DNA of 64,000 nt from Pseudomonas hormoni (GTDB taxonomy: Bacteria; Pseudomonadota; Gammaproteobacteria; Pseudomonadales; Pseudomonadaceae). This document shows positions 1-7,498 of the stretch, one piece after another (positions within the stretch are counted from its first letter, which is position 1; every line of letters begins with the position of its first letter). The position numbers were made by a program, and so were the translations under genes. Below the pieces are notes generated by a model that worked only from the letters and a program-made list of their open reading frames with translations, made no database searches and was not told the origin of the DNA. The stretch is from contig NZ_CP075566.1 in assembly GCF_018502625.1 (NCBI RefSeq), positions 4,963,001 through 5,027,000 of the forward strand, written 5' to 3'.

Positions 1-620
1 ACGAAAGTGTGCTCCTGCACAGCGCCGCCACAAACCGGGACAGTTATTTGCAGCGCCCTGACTTGGGGCGGAAATTGAGCAATGAGTCGGCGCAAATCTT
101 GCGCAACCATGCTTCAGCCCATCCCGGCGGCGTTGATCTGGTGATTGTCGTGGCCGATGGTTTGTCGGCACTGGCTGTGCACCGTCACACTGTGCCCTTC
201 CTTGCGCGCATGCGAGAACAGATCGAAGTCGATGGCTGGACGGTTTCTCCGGTGATTCTGGTAGAGCAAGGCCGGGTCGCGGTGAGCGACGAGATCGGCG
301 AGTTACTGGGCGCCAAAATGGTGGTCATCCTGATCGGCGAACGCCCTGGACTCAGCTCGCCAGACAGCCTGGGGTTATATTTCACCTACAATCCAAAGGT
401 CGGCCTGACGGATGCTTACCGCAACTGCATCTCCAATGTGCGACTGGAAGGCTTGAGTTATGGCATGGCGGCACACCGCTTGCTTTATCTGATGCGTGAA
501 GCCTGTCGGCGGCAGCTGTCGGGGGTAAACCTGAAGGACGAAGCGCAGCTTCAGACGCTGGAGTCCGACGCAGGAGCGGATATGAAAGGTAATTTCCTAC
601 TGAATTCGCCGAAAACCTGA
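1..620 (+). CDS. eutC: Ethanolamine ammonia-lyase small subunit (3' part)
   Basis: This is the C-terminal three quarters of EutC. With EutB it forms the adenosylcobalamin-dependent lyase that splits ethanolamine into acetaldehyde and ammonia. The reading frame is open from base 3 and the true start lies upstream of the window. The family-typical 'RPDLGR' stretch, the 'VVADGLSA' segment and a C-terminal '[13 protein letters not shown]' helix are visible. About 205 residues are present of the usual 270-290. eutB would be expected just upstream. The B12 dependence is notable because btuB-like and btuF genes lie 20 kb downstream. Partial only because of the window edge. Confidence 0.93.
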   Translation, partial: ESVLLHSAATNRDSYLQRPDLGRKLSNESAQILRNHASAHPGGVDLVIVVADGLSALAVHRHTVPFLARMREQIEVDGWTVSPVILVEQGRVAVSDEIGELLGAKMVVILIGERPGLSSPDSLGLYFTYNPKVGLTDAYRNCISNVRLEGLSYGMAAHRLLYLMREACRRQLSGVNLKDEAQLQTLESDAGADMKGNFLLNSPKT

Positions 621-740
621 ACCGTTTCCGCATTGCGTTTCTGATTCGATTTCAGGCAGGATCGAAACACGGCTGCCCGAGTGAAGAACCGTTCGCCGTC
701 AGAGCACGTGAAGACAGCCACTTGAAGACGAGACCTATCG

Positions 741-1202
741 ATGCGGATTATTCAAGCGACCCTCGAACACCTGGACCTGCTGACCCCGTTGTTCGTCAAA
801 TATCGCGAGTTTTATGGTTCCCTGCCGTATCCGGACTCGTCCCGGGCGTTCCTCGAGAAACGCCTGCGCCGCAAGGAATCGGTGATCTACCTGGCCCTGG
901 CCGATGACGACGACAAGAAGCTGATGGGTTTCTGTCAGCTGTACCCGAGTTTTTCGTCGCTTTCGCTTAAACGCGTGTGGATCCTCAATGACATCTATGT
1001 CGCTGAAGACGCCCGCCGTCAGTTGGTCGCCGACAACCTGATGCGCACCGCGAAAAAAATGGCCAAGGAAACCAACGCCGTGCGCATGCGCGTTTCCACC
1101 AGCAGCGACAACAAAATCGCCCAGAAAACCTACGAATCCATCGGATTCAAGGAAGACACCGAGTTCAAGAACTACGTGTTGCCAATCAGCGACGAGCTGT
1201 AA
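741..1202 (+). CDS. GNAT-family N-acetyltransferase
   Basis: A 153-residue protein with the single-domain GNAT layout. An N-terminal 'RIIQATLEHLDLL' strand-helix is followed by a central beta segment (about residues 55-90) and then 'VAEDARRQLVADNLM' (about 86-100), which sits where the acetyl-CoA pyrophosphate loop normally lies. The C-terminal 'AQKTYESIGFKED' matches the common GNAT 'A..lYe..GF' motif. It would transfer an acetyl group from acetyl-CoA to an amine; the substrate cannot be read from sequence. It stands alone after eutC, 120 bp away, and is followed by a REPIN, so it is probably monocistronic. No strong ribosome binding site precedes the ATG. Confidence 0.85.
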   Translation: MRIIQATLEHLDLLTPLFVKYREFYGSLPYPDSSRAFLEKRLRRKESVIYLALADDDDKKLMGFCQLYPSFSSLSLKRVWILNDIYVAEDARRQLVADNLMRTAKKMAKETNAVRMRVSTSSDNKIAQKTYESIGFKEDTEFKNYVLPISDEL

Positions 1203-1225
1203 CGCCGCTGTGCTGAGGCGAGCTC

Positions 1226-1360
1226 TTGTGGCGAGGGAGCTTGCTCCCGCTCGGCTGCGCAGCAGTCGCAAAATCAGCCAATGCAATTCCCCTGACCTAC
1301 CGCGAGCTCAGGCTTTGGGAGTGCTTCGCCCTCCAGCGGGAGCAAGCTCCCTCGCCACAA
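1226..1360. repeat. REPIN, class A (GTGGCGAGGGAGC head)
   Basis: Two inverted copies of a REP palindrome: GTGGCGAGGGAGCTTGCTCC at the left end and its complement at the right, with a GC-rich loop between. The same element recurs at least eight times in the window, always between genes, as expected for Pseudomonas REPINs mobilised by RAYT transposases. Confidence 0.9.
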
Positions 1361-1432
1361 TGAATGGTGTAATGGCCAAATCTCGCGACATCCCCCGCGA
1401 CAAACTCGACGCGCTTTTCACTTGTCAGCCCG

Positions 1433-1438
1433 TATAAT
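1433..1438 (+). promoter_or_regulatory. Candidate -10 element upstream of the dedA-family gene
   Basis: A perfect TATAAT followed by GCCGACC, about 100 bp before the DedA start codon. No good -35 hexamer sits at the right spacing, so this is a suggestion only. It would give a leader of roughly 95 nt. Confidence 0.4.
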
Positions 1439-1540
1439 GCCGACCTTTCCGGCTTGTAAGAAAAACTACACCCGTCTGTAGCCTTACACGAAGTCATCCG
1501 CACAGGCCTGCCGAGTCTCGCCGTCACCACAGGTGCCCCC

Positions 1541-2197
1541 ATGGATTTCAACCCGCTCGACCTGATCCTGCATCTCGATGTTTACCTCGACTTGCTGGTA
1601 AACAACTACGGGCCATGGATCTACGCCATTCTGTTTCTGGTGATCTTCTGCGAAACCGGCCTGGTGGTGATGCCCTTTCTGCCGGGTGATTCCTTGCTGT
1701 TTATTGCGGGTGCCGTGGCGGCCGGTGGCGGCATGGACCCTGTGCTGTTGGGCGGTTTGCTGATGCTCGCGGCGATCCTCGGTGACAGCACCAACTACAT
1801 CATCGGACGAACGGCGGGCGAGCGCCTGTTCAGCAACCCGAACTCGAAAATCTTCCGTCGCGACTACCTGCAACAAACCCACGATTTCTATGACAAGCAC
1901 GGTGGCAAAACCGTGACCCTGGCGCGTTTCCTGCCGATCATCCGCACCTTCGCACCGTTCGTCGCCGGCGTGGCGAAAATGCCTTATCCGCGTTTCTTTG
2001 CCTTCAGCGTCCTCGGCACCATTCTTTGGGTGGGCGGCCTGGTGACCCTCGGTTACTTCTTCGGCAACGTACCGTTCATCAAGCAAAACCTGTCGCTGCT
2101 GGTGGTGGCCATCATCCTGCTGTCGCTGGTACCGATGATCATTGGTGTGGTGCGCAGCCGCTTCGGCAGTAGCGCGTCCAAAGCCGAACCCCGCTGA
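1541..2197 (+). CDS. DedA family (SNARE-associated) inner-membrane protein
   Basis: A 218-residue polytopic membrane protein of the DedA/VTT family. These proteins are implicated in undecaprenyl-phosphate or phospholipid flipping and in membrane potential. The family signature 'FCETGLVVMPFLPGDSLLF' lies at about residues 35-55. The conserved 'F.R..P..R...PFVAG....Y..F' stretch lies near 127-155. Several hydrophobic helices follow, ending in a basic C-terminus. It is followed 3 bp later by mtfA, so the two are probably co-transcribed. Family assignment is secure; the transported lipid is not known from sequence. Confidence 0.93.
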   Translation: MDFNPLDLILHLDVYLDLLVNNYGPWIYAILFLVIFCETGLVVMPFLPGDSLLFIAGAVAAGGGMDPVLLGGLLMLAAILGDSTNYIIGRTAGERLFSNPNSKIFRRDYLQQTHDFYDKHGGKTVTLARFLPIIRTFAPFVAGVAKMPYPRFFAFSVLGTILWVGGLVTLGYFFGNVPFIKQNLSLLVVAIILLSLVPMIIGVVRSRFGSSASKAEPR

Positions 2198-2200
2198 GCG

Positions 2201-3013
2201 ATGTGGTCGCTCAGCGCCTGGCGTCGCCGGCGCATCCTGGCCAGACACCCGATTGCCGACGACATGTGGCAGCGGGTGCGCCATCACCTGAGTTTTCTCG
2301 ACGGCATCAGTGCCGCTGAAGACCAATGGCTGCGTGAAGCCAGTGTGCTGTTCATCGAAGACAAACACCTGACCGCCTTGCCCGGTGTCGAACTCCACCA
2401 GGAGCAGCGCTTGCTGCTCGCGGCCCAGGCGCAATTGCCCTTGCTGAACCTGGGGGATTTGAACTGGTATCAGGGTTTTCACGAAATCGTCCTCTACCCC
2501 GACGACTTCCTCAGCCCCCAGCGTCATCGCGACGCCAGCGGCGTCGAGCACGAGTGGGACGGCGAACACAGCGGTGAAGCCTGGCAGCAAGGCCCGATCA
2601 TCCTCGCCTGGCCGGGCGTGATAGCCAGCGGCGGCTGGGAAGGCTACAACCTGGTGATCCACGAACTCGCGCACAAACTCGACATGCTCAATGGCGATGC
2701 CAATGGTCTGCCGCCGCTGCACGCCGACATGCGCGTCAGCGACTGGGCCAGCGTCATGCAAGCGGCCTACGACGACCTCGACCGACAACTGGACCGCGAT
2801 CCGGACGCCGAAACCGCCATCGATCCCTACGCCGCGGAAAATCCCGCCGAGTTCTTCGCGGTCACCAGTGAATACTTCTTCAGCGCCCCGGATTTGCTGC
2901 ACGAGGCGTATCCTCAGGTGTATGAACAGCTGAAGCTGTTTTACCGGCAGGACCCACTGACACGGCTGCGGCAACTTCTGGCCGAAGACCCGGTCTATCA
3001 GGCACGCGACTAA
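2201..3013 (+). CDS. mtfA: MtfA-type zinc-dependent peptidase
   Basis: A 270-residue M90-family metallopeptidase. In E. coli, MtfA binds and inactivates the glucose-PTS repressor Mlc and has aminopeptidase activity. The zinc site is visible as HELAH at residues 154-158. A downstream 'NPAEFFAV' provides the likely glutamate ligand, as in anthrax lethal factor-type gluzincins. No signal peptide is seen, so it is cytoplasmic. It begins 3 bp after the dedA-family stop, which suggests translational coupling. Length and motifs match the family. Whether a Mlc-like partner exists in this organism is unknown. Confidence 0.92.
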   Translation: MWSLSAWRRRRILARHPIADDMWQRVRHHLSFLDGISAAEDQWLREASVLFIEDKHLTALPGVELHQEQRLLLAAQAQLPLLNLGDLNWYQGFHEIVLYPDDFLSPQRHRDASGVEHEWDGEHSGEAWQQGPIILAWPGVIASGGWEGYNLVIHELAHKLDMLNGDANGLPPLHADMRVSDWASVMQAAYDDLDRQLDRDPDAETAIDPYAAENPAEFFAVTSEYFFSAPDLLHEAYPQVYEQLKLFYRQDPLTRLRQLLAEDPVYQARD

Positions 3014-3058
3014 GGTCTCTACGACCTCTGGTACGTGGCGTCGACGAAGGAATATGCC

Positions 3059-3064
3059 TATAAT
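3059..3064 (+). promoter_or_regulatory. Candidate -10 of the ppa promoter
   Basis: A perfect TATAAT in the gap between mtfA and ppa, 64 bp before the ppa start codon. The -35 region about 17 bp upstream is poor, so strength cannot be judged. Confidence 0.45.
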
Positions 3065-3127
3065 CGCCGCCACTTTTTGGTCAATCCGGCCAAGTGTTTT
3101 TGGTCAACTAACGGGGGGCACCGCCCA

Positions 3128-3655
3128 ATGAGCTACAGCAAGATTCCGGCTGGCAAAGACCTGCCGAACGACATCTACGTCGCGATCGAGATTCCGGCCA
3201 ACCACGCGCCGATCAAATACGAAATCGACAAAGACAGCGATTGCCTGTTCGTTGACCGTTTCATGGCCACCCCGATGTTCTACCCGGCCAACTACGGTTA
3301 CATCCCGAACACCCTGGCTGACGACGGTGATCCCCTCGACGTGCTGGTCGTGACCCCTTACCCGGTTGCTCCAGGCTCCGTCATCCGCGCCCGTCCGGTC
3401 GGCATCCTGAACATGACCGACGACGGCGGCGGCGATGCCAAAGTCATCGCAGTCCCACACGACAAGCTGTCCCAGCTGTACGTTGACGTGAAGGAATACA
3501 CCGACCTGCCACCCCTGCTGATTCAGCAGATCGAGCACTTCTTCGCGAACTACAAAGATCTCGAAAAAGGCAAATGGGTGAAAATCGAAGGTTGGGCCGG
3601 TGCAGACGCCGCCCGCGAAGCGATCACCAAGTCGGTTGCTGCCTATAAAGGCTGA
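3128..3655 (+). CDS. ppa: Inorganic pyrophosphatase
   Basis: A 175-residue family I soluble pyrophosphatase. It hydrolyses pyrophosphate to two phosphates with Mg2+ and so pulls biosynthetic reactions forward. The metal-binding signature '[10 protein letters not shown]' and the N-terminal '[10 protein letters not shown]' are present, and the length is typical. The frame is open upstream to 3035. The ATG at 3128 is preferred because it begins the conserved '[14 protein letters not shown]' N-terminus and lies downstream of the TATAAT box. It is followed by a strong intrinsic terminator and is probably its own transcription unit. Confidence 0.97.
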   Translation: MSYSKIPAGKDLPNDIYVAIEIPANHAPIKYEIDKDSDCLFVDRFMATPMFYPANYGYIPNTLADDGDPLDVLVVTPYPVAPGSVIRARPVGILNMTDDGGGDAKVIAVPHDKLSQLYVDVKEYTDLPPLLIQQIEHFFANYKDLEKGKWVKIEGWAGADAAREAITKSVAAYKG

Positions 3656-3687
3656 GACGCCACTGGCCTTGCGCCACTGACGACTTG

Positions 3688-3716
3688 AAAAAACCCCGGT
3701 TTATCCGGGGTTTTTT
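3688..3716 (+). terminator. Rho-independent terminator of ppa
   Basis: An AACCCCGG/CCGGGGTT stem with a short TTTAT-type loop, followed by TTTTTT, 32 bp after the ppa stop codon. Confidence 0.9.
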
Positions 3717-3881
3717 GTGCGTGTTTGAATCAGTTTAAACAGCACGTTTACCCGGCGGGCACACCGGTTTTTTCTTGTTTAATTCTTACCAAAGACGTCT
3801 TACATCAAGACTTAAAATTCACACCAAATTTGAACGGTTTGTTGAATCAAAGCCTTATGCCGCGCGGCTAGACTCGTGTTT

Positions 3882-4634
3882 ATGAAAAAGAACAAAACCT
3901 GCGGCCCACGATTCAGAATGCTCCTGGTAGAGGTCAAAATCACGACCACGAGATTTGCCGAATTCCTGGGTATTTCCGACCCTCAAACTGTCCACAACTG
4001 GTACTCCCGCGGAGTGCCCGACTACCGCATGGAAGATGTCGCAAGAAGACTCTCCGTGAACAGCGAATGGTTGAAAACCGGCGAAGGGCCGAAAGACGCC
4101 AGGGAATTACGTCTGATCGACGACTCCGGCAACGCCTTCGACGCCCAGTCGCTCCGCGGCACCTATCGGGTCATCGAACCAGTCGATATCGAACTGCCCT
4201 TTTACAAAGAAACGGCCATCACACCCGGCTCTGACAAAACCCATGTCATCAAAGACCCCAGCGAATCGATCCGCCTGCCGCGTAGCAATCTCGACTCCCT
4301 GGAAATCAATCACGTCGACGCCATCTGCGCCCGGATGGTCGGCAACAGCATGGCCGAAAGAATCGAAGACGGCTCCATCGTCGCCATTGATCGTGGGCTC
4401 ACACAAATTGTCGACGGAGAGATCTACGCCATCGAGCACGACGGCATGTTGCGCATCAAATACCTGAGTCGGGTGCCGGGCAACGCGATTCGCATGCGCA
4501 GCCACAACAGCGCCGAATACCCCGAAGAGATCTTCAGAGTCGCGCAAATCGAAGAAGAAAACATCAGGGTGCTGGGATGGGTGTTCTGGTGGTCGACGCT
4601 TAACAAACGCAGGCCGCCGGTGCCGTTTTTGTAA
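3882..4634 (+). CDS. S24-family (LexA/CI-like) transcriptional repressor
   Basis: A 250-residue regulator. An N-terminal helix-turn-helix (about 10-60: 'TTTRFAEFLGISDPQTVHNW') precedes a C-terminal S24 domain. The likely catalytic pair is Ser156 in 'VGNSMAERI' and Lys193 in 'LRIKYL'. It resembles PrtR and phage CI repressors that respond to RecA. The linker (about 75-140) has no clear Ala-Gly or Cys-Gly cleavage pair, so self-cleavage is doubtful. A GTG at 3876 is also in frame; the ATG at 3882 is preferred. No pyocin or prophage genes lie next to it, which is unusual for this family, so it may be a phage-derived orphan acting elsewhere. Confidence 0.87.
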   Translation: MKKNKTCGPRFRMLLVEVKITTTRFAEFLGISDPQTVHNWYSRGVPDYRMEDVARRLSVNSEWLKTGEGPKDARELRLIDDSGNAFDAQSLRGTYRVIEPVDIELPFYKETAITPGSDKTHVIKDPSESIRLPRSNLDSLEINHVDAICARMVGNSMAERIEDGSIVAIDRGLTQIVDGEIYAIEHDGMLRIKYLSRVPGNAIRMRSHNSAEYPEEIFRVAQIEEENIRVLGWVFWWSTLNKRRPPVPFL

Positions 4635-4677
4635 CACCTCGACGGGCAATCCCCACCTCCAGGCCTCACACAATCCC

Positions 4678-4711
4678 TGTAGGAGCGAGGCTTGCCCGCG
4701 AAGGCGTCCGA
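4678..4711 (+). repeat. Single REP, class B (TGTAGGAGCGAGGC head)
   Basis: A solitary half of the class B repeat, TGTAGGAGCGAGGCTTGCCC followed by GCGAAGGCGTCC. No inverted partner is seen nearby, so this is a REP singlet rather than a REPIN. Confidence 0.85.
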
Positions 4712-4804
4712 ACACTCACCCTCATTCTCAGGGTCGATCACCTGGCCCGAGCACCCGACAGCACCACTCAACACACCACGCTGGGAATTCTCCAAAAAAA
4801 TCAG

Positions 4805-4990
4805 TATGCTGCGCCCCACATTTGCGCATCGACCCGCCCCGCGGCTCTGATCGCACCGACAAGGCAGATGATTTTCTCGCCGAGTCCCACAGCCGGACGC
4901 AAGATCCGGGTGTACGTTTTGAAGGCTGGCGCGGTTTACCAAAAATGAACCAAGCCAGTCCCCGAGAAGCCGGCCACAAGCCGGCTTTTT
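4805..4990 (+). ncRNA. Candidate small transcript or small ORF of unknown function
   Basis: The 424-bp gap between the S24 repressor and magF holds a discrete unit. It has a -10-like TATGCT at 4805-4810, about 170 bp of sequence, and a hairpin terminator at 4966-4990. Within it a 56-codon frame runs from TTG at 4822 to TAA at 4990, encoding a polar, proline/arginine-rich peptide that ends 'EAGHKPAF'. Its third-position GC is only moderate and it has no good ribosome binding site, so a small RNA is as likely as a peptide. The -35 region is weak. I do not recognise it. Confidence 0.35.
4966..4990 (+). terminator. Intrinsic terminator of the small unit
   Basis: An AGCCGG/CCGGCT stem with a CCACAAG loop, followed by TTTT. 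It has no annotated gene immediately upstream on the plus strand other than the candidate small unit, which is why that unit was called. Confidence 0.65.
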
Positions 4991-5058
4991 AACGTCTGGA
5001 AGAAAGCACGCAGCATCAACGCATGCAATGCAGAATCGGTCAGCAGCCTGCTGACCCA

Positions 5059-5874
5059 TTACGGATAACTAAACCCCTTAACCAACGTCAACTCCCCCAC
5101 CGCCCGCATCGGCACCAGAAAAGTCTCCATCTTCTCATTCGGCGTCCCTTCCTCCGTTATCACCGTCACCTGCGCCGTCGTCAGCGGTTGAACCGCGTCC
5201 TCCTGCCCGTCCTCATCACTCCGATACCCGCCCCCGAAGTAATTCACGTAAACGAGGTACTGACCTTTGATCGGCGCCGGCATGGCAAAAATTTCCGGGC
5301 CGTACCCCGTCGTCACGTCCACGTCCAGCGCAGCACCATTCGGCACAACACGATCGCCATACCAAATGTGTGCCCCATCAGGCGTGATGAGGTGCAAGTC
5401 CAGATCCGTACCGTCGCTGTCCCAGGCCAGCAACACTCGCAATTTCGCCGGGGTGGCGCCACCACTGGTATTGAGAAATTGCGTGCGATGGCGTTGCAGG
5501 CCATCGGGGCTGCGGACTTCGACGCTATTGCTGCCGTTGGGAAATGAGAACGGTCGATCGAAGCGGCCAGCGGAATCGATTTTCAGCGGCATGCTGACGC
5601 CATTGACGATCAATCGTCCCGGTTCAGTGGACTTGGGCGTGGCTTTGATCTGGCCGGTGATGCGTGCGGTGTTGGCTTGCCCTGCCGGGGTATTCACCGA
5701 GGAAGCCGGGTAGTTGACGGTCTGGCGGAAGTTTTCACCTTCGCCCTCGACCGCACCGGTGCGCCAGCCGCCGACGGGGGTGTCGAGTTTGACGGCGCTT
5801 TCAGCCGCGGAAACCGTCGGCAGCACGCAAACAGAACAAAGGAACAGGAGGACCTGTGGATAACGGAGTTTCAT
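5059..5874 (-). CDS. magF: DUF2135 periplasmic protein (MagF/YfaP-like)
   Basis: A 271-residue exported protein with a signal peptide ending near 'VSAAES' and a C-terminal DUF2135 beta-sandwich. The domain is marked by 'DSDGTDLDLHLITPDG' and 'YLVYVNYFGGGY'. It is the last gene of the six-gene mag operon, starting 3 bp after the magE stop. In P. aeruginosa, MagF is reported in an inner-membrane complex with MagD, MagA and MagB; its biochemical role is unknown. It is homologous to the first gene of the operon (magA), so the operon is bracketed by two DUF2135 proteins. The symbol follows operon order and similarity. Confidence 0.85.
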   Translation of the reverse strand: MKLRYPQVLLFLCSVCVLPTVSAAESAVKLDTPVGGWRTGAVEGEGENFRQTVNYPASSVNTPAGQANTARITGQIKATPKSTEPGRLIVNGVSMPLKIDSAGRFDRPFSFPNGSNSVEVRSPDGLQRHRTQFLNTSGGATPAKLRVLLAWDSDGTDLDLHLITPDGAHIWYGDRVVPNGAALDVDVTTGYGPEIFAMPAPIKGQYLVYVNYFGGGYRSDEDGQEDAVQPLTTAQVTVITEEGTPNEKMETFLVPMRAVGELTLVKGFSYP

Positions 5875-5877
5875 GGC

Positions 5878-7497
5878 CTATTCCAGCAAGAGGTGGCGGG
5901 CGAGCCCTTCGATGTAGGTTTCATCCTGGCCGTTGGGGTGTGCTTCGAAGGCCAAGTGCAGGTATTCGTGGGTCAGGTCGAGGCGGTCTTGCAGCGACAG
6001 CACGCCGCGCACATAGATGCGCTGACGCTCGCGGTCGACGTACGGGCGGCCGAAGGCGAGGCGACAGACGGCGAAAGTGCTGACTTCGTTGTAGCCGGTT
6101 TCGCTTTCGAGGCGTTGGCGCCAGCCGCGGCGTTGGGTTTGCAGCCAGTCTTGCGCGGCGGGCAGCGCTTCGCAGGAGGCGACGGGGTTGTCCCAGCGGC
6201 TGAGGCTGGCGCGTGGGTAAGCGTGCAGCAGGATCGCGTCGTAGCGTTGGCCGGCGTTGGCTTGTTCGACAGCTTGCTGCCATGAGAGTTTGTCCGGGCC
6301 GGGCTGGTCGGAGTGGTAGGTGACGGTGCTGCCGGCGAGGACGAGGTCGCTGGTCCACGCGGCGATGTTGCGCGACTCGGTGGTGGCCGGGCGTGGCGCG
6401 ACGCGTTGACGGCTGCTGCTGTCATCGATGCTCAGGCAGTCGCCGTTGCGGGCGGCGTTTTGCAGCAGATAGGTGCGGATGGCGACGGCCAGGGCTTTGG
6501 CGGCTTCAGCGGGTTCGGGTTTGGCTTCGCGCTGCAGGACGCGGGCGACGTACTCTTCTCGGTCCAGGCGTGCGACCAGTTTGTCGCCCACCAAAAACAG
6601 CTCACCGTCGCTGTGGATATCCAGTTGATTGCCGTTGGCGAAATCAACGCGATAGTCGCCCTGCAGAGGCCCGGAAGAAACAACCCGATCCCCCGCCAAA
6701 ACGCGTCCAATCGGATAGCGAGAAAACAGCCCGACCTCGACGCAACGCCCCGCATCAACAGGCCAACCCACCGGCAACACCGAAGCCAACGCCTGACCGT
6801 AATTGCGCAGAACCATCTGACTGGTCCCCCGTCCACCGGCCCAGATCGGCGTGCCATCCGTCAGCCAACCCGCAAAACCTCCCTGACGCGACGAGGGATC
6901 CTGATCCTCCAACCAGCTCCAGGTTTTCACCCGCAACCGGCCACCGAGTTCGCCCACGACATTGCCATCAGCGGCATTCAACACCACGTCCAGCAACACC
7001 CTCCGCGCCTGATCCTGCGCGGGCATCACGGCCAACATTCGCAGCAACTCCACCACCGAGACCCGAGTGGATGGCTGCAACGAAGGCAAATCAAGCAGCC
7101 ACTCCGGCGCTTTCCGCGCCTGCCAATACGTGCGCCAATCTGCGCCAACAATGCCCAAACGCGCAGGCTCAAAGTACAACCCGCAGGACTTCACCAGCGC
7201 CTGATCACGCTCAATCTTGCCGCCCGCGATGCAGCAATAAACTTCTTCTTTCGACTGCCCCCGACATTCATACGCCGGCTCTCGGGCATCGGTGTCCACC
7301 AGCCAGACGTAGACAAACAATTTCCACACACTACCCAACGGCGTCTGCAAGGAGTCAGGCAACGGCTCGCGAGAAATCACCTGGGTCCGGCTCAGCGACA
7401 GCAATTCACCCTTGAGGCCCAGTCGCAACGGTTCGTCCTGCGCTGTCGCCAGCGCAGGGATCAAACACAGTAGCCACCAGACCAAACGTCGGGTCAT
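5878..7497 (-). CDS. magE: DUF2300 multidomain periplasmic protein (MagE/YfaQ-like)
   Basis: A 539-residue exported protein with a signal peptide ending near 'ALATAQ'. I read three regions. Residues 45-240 resemble a penicillin-binding/serine beta-lactamase fold, with SVWK at 56-59 as an SxxK motif and KTW at 191-193 in place of KTG. Residues 312-430 resemble SpoIID, with 'REEYVARVLQREA' and 'AKALAVAIRTYLL'. Near the C-terminus, HEYLH at 510-514 with E530 forms a gluzincin-like zinc motif. Only the DUF2300/YfaQ membership is established; the domain readings are inference. The ATG at 7497 sits 1 bp after the magD stop. A longer start at 7521 is open but would overlap magD. Confidence 0.82.
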   Translation of the reverse strand: MTRRLVWWLLCLIPALATAQDEPLRLGLKGELLSLSRTQVISREPLPDSLQTPLGSVWKLFVYVWLVDTDAREPAYECRGQSKEEVYCCIAGGKIERDQALVKSCGLYFEPARLGIVGADWRTYWQARKAPEWLLDLPSLQPSTRVSVVELLRMLAVMPAQDQARRVLLDVVLNAADGNVVGELGGRLRVKTWSWLEDQDPSSRQGGFAGWLTDGTPIWAGGRGTSQMVLRNYGQALASVLPVGWPVDAGRCVEVGLFSRYPIGRVLAGDRVVSSGPLQGDYRVDFANGNQLDIHSDGELFLVGDKLVARLDREEYVARVLQREAKPEPAEAAKALAVAIRTYLLQNAARNGDCLSIDDSSSRQRVAPRPATTESRNIAAWTSDLVLAGSTVTYHSDQPGPDKLSWQQAVEQANAGQRYDAILLHAYPRASLSRWDNPVASCEALPAAQDWLQTQRRGWRQRLESETGYNEVSTFAVCRLAFGRPYVDRERQRIYVRGVLSLQDRLDLTHEYLHLAFEAHPNGQDETYIEGLARHLLLE

Positions 7498-7498
7498 G

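Noticed and set aside
3731..3745. GTTTAAAC palindrome as operator of the S24 repressor
   Set aside because: Single 8-bp AT-rich palindrome with no second copy and too far (about 140 bp) from the start codon to be convincing.
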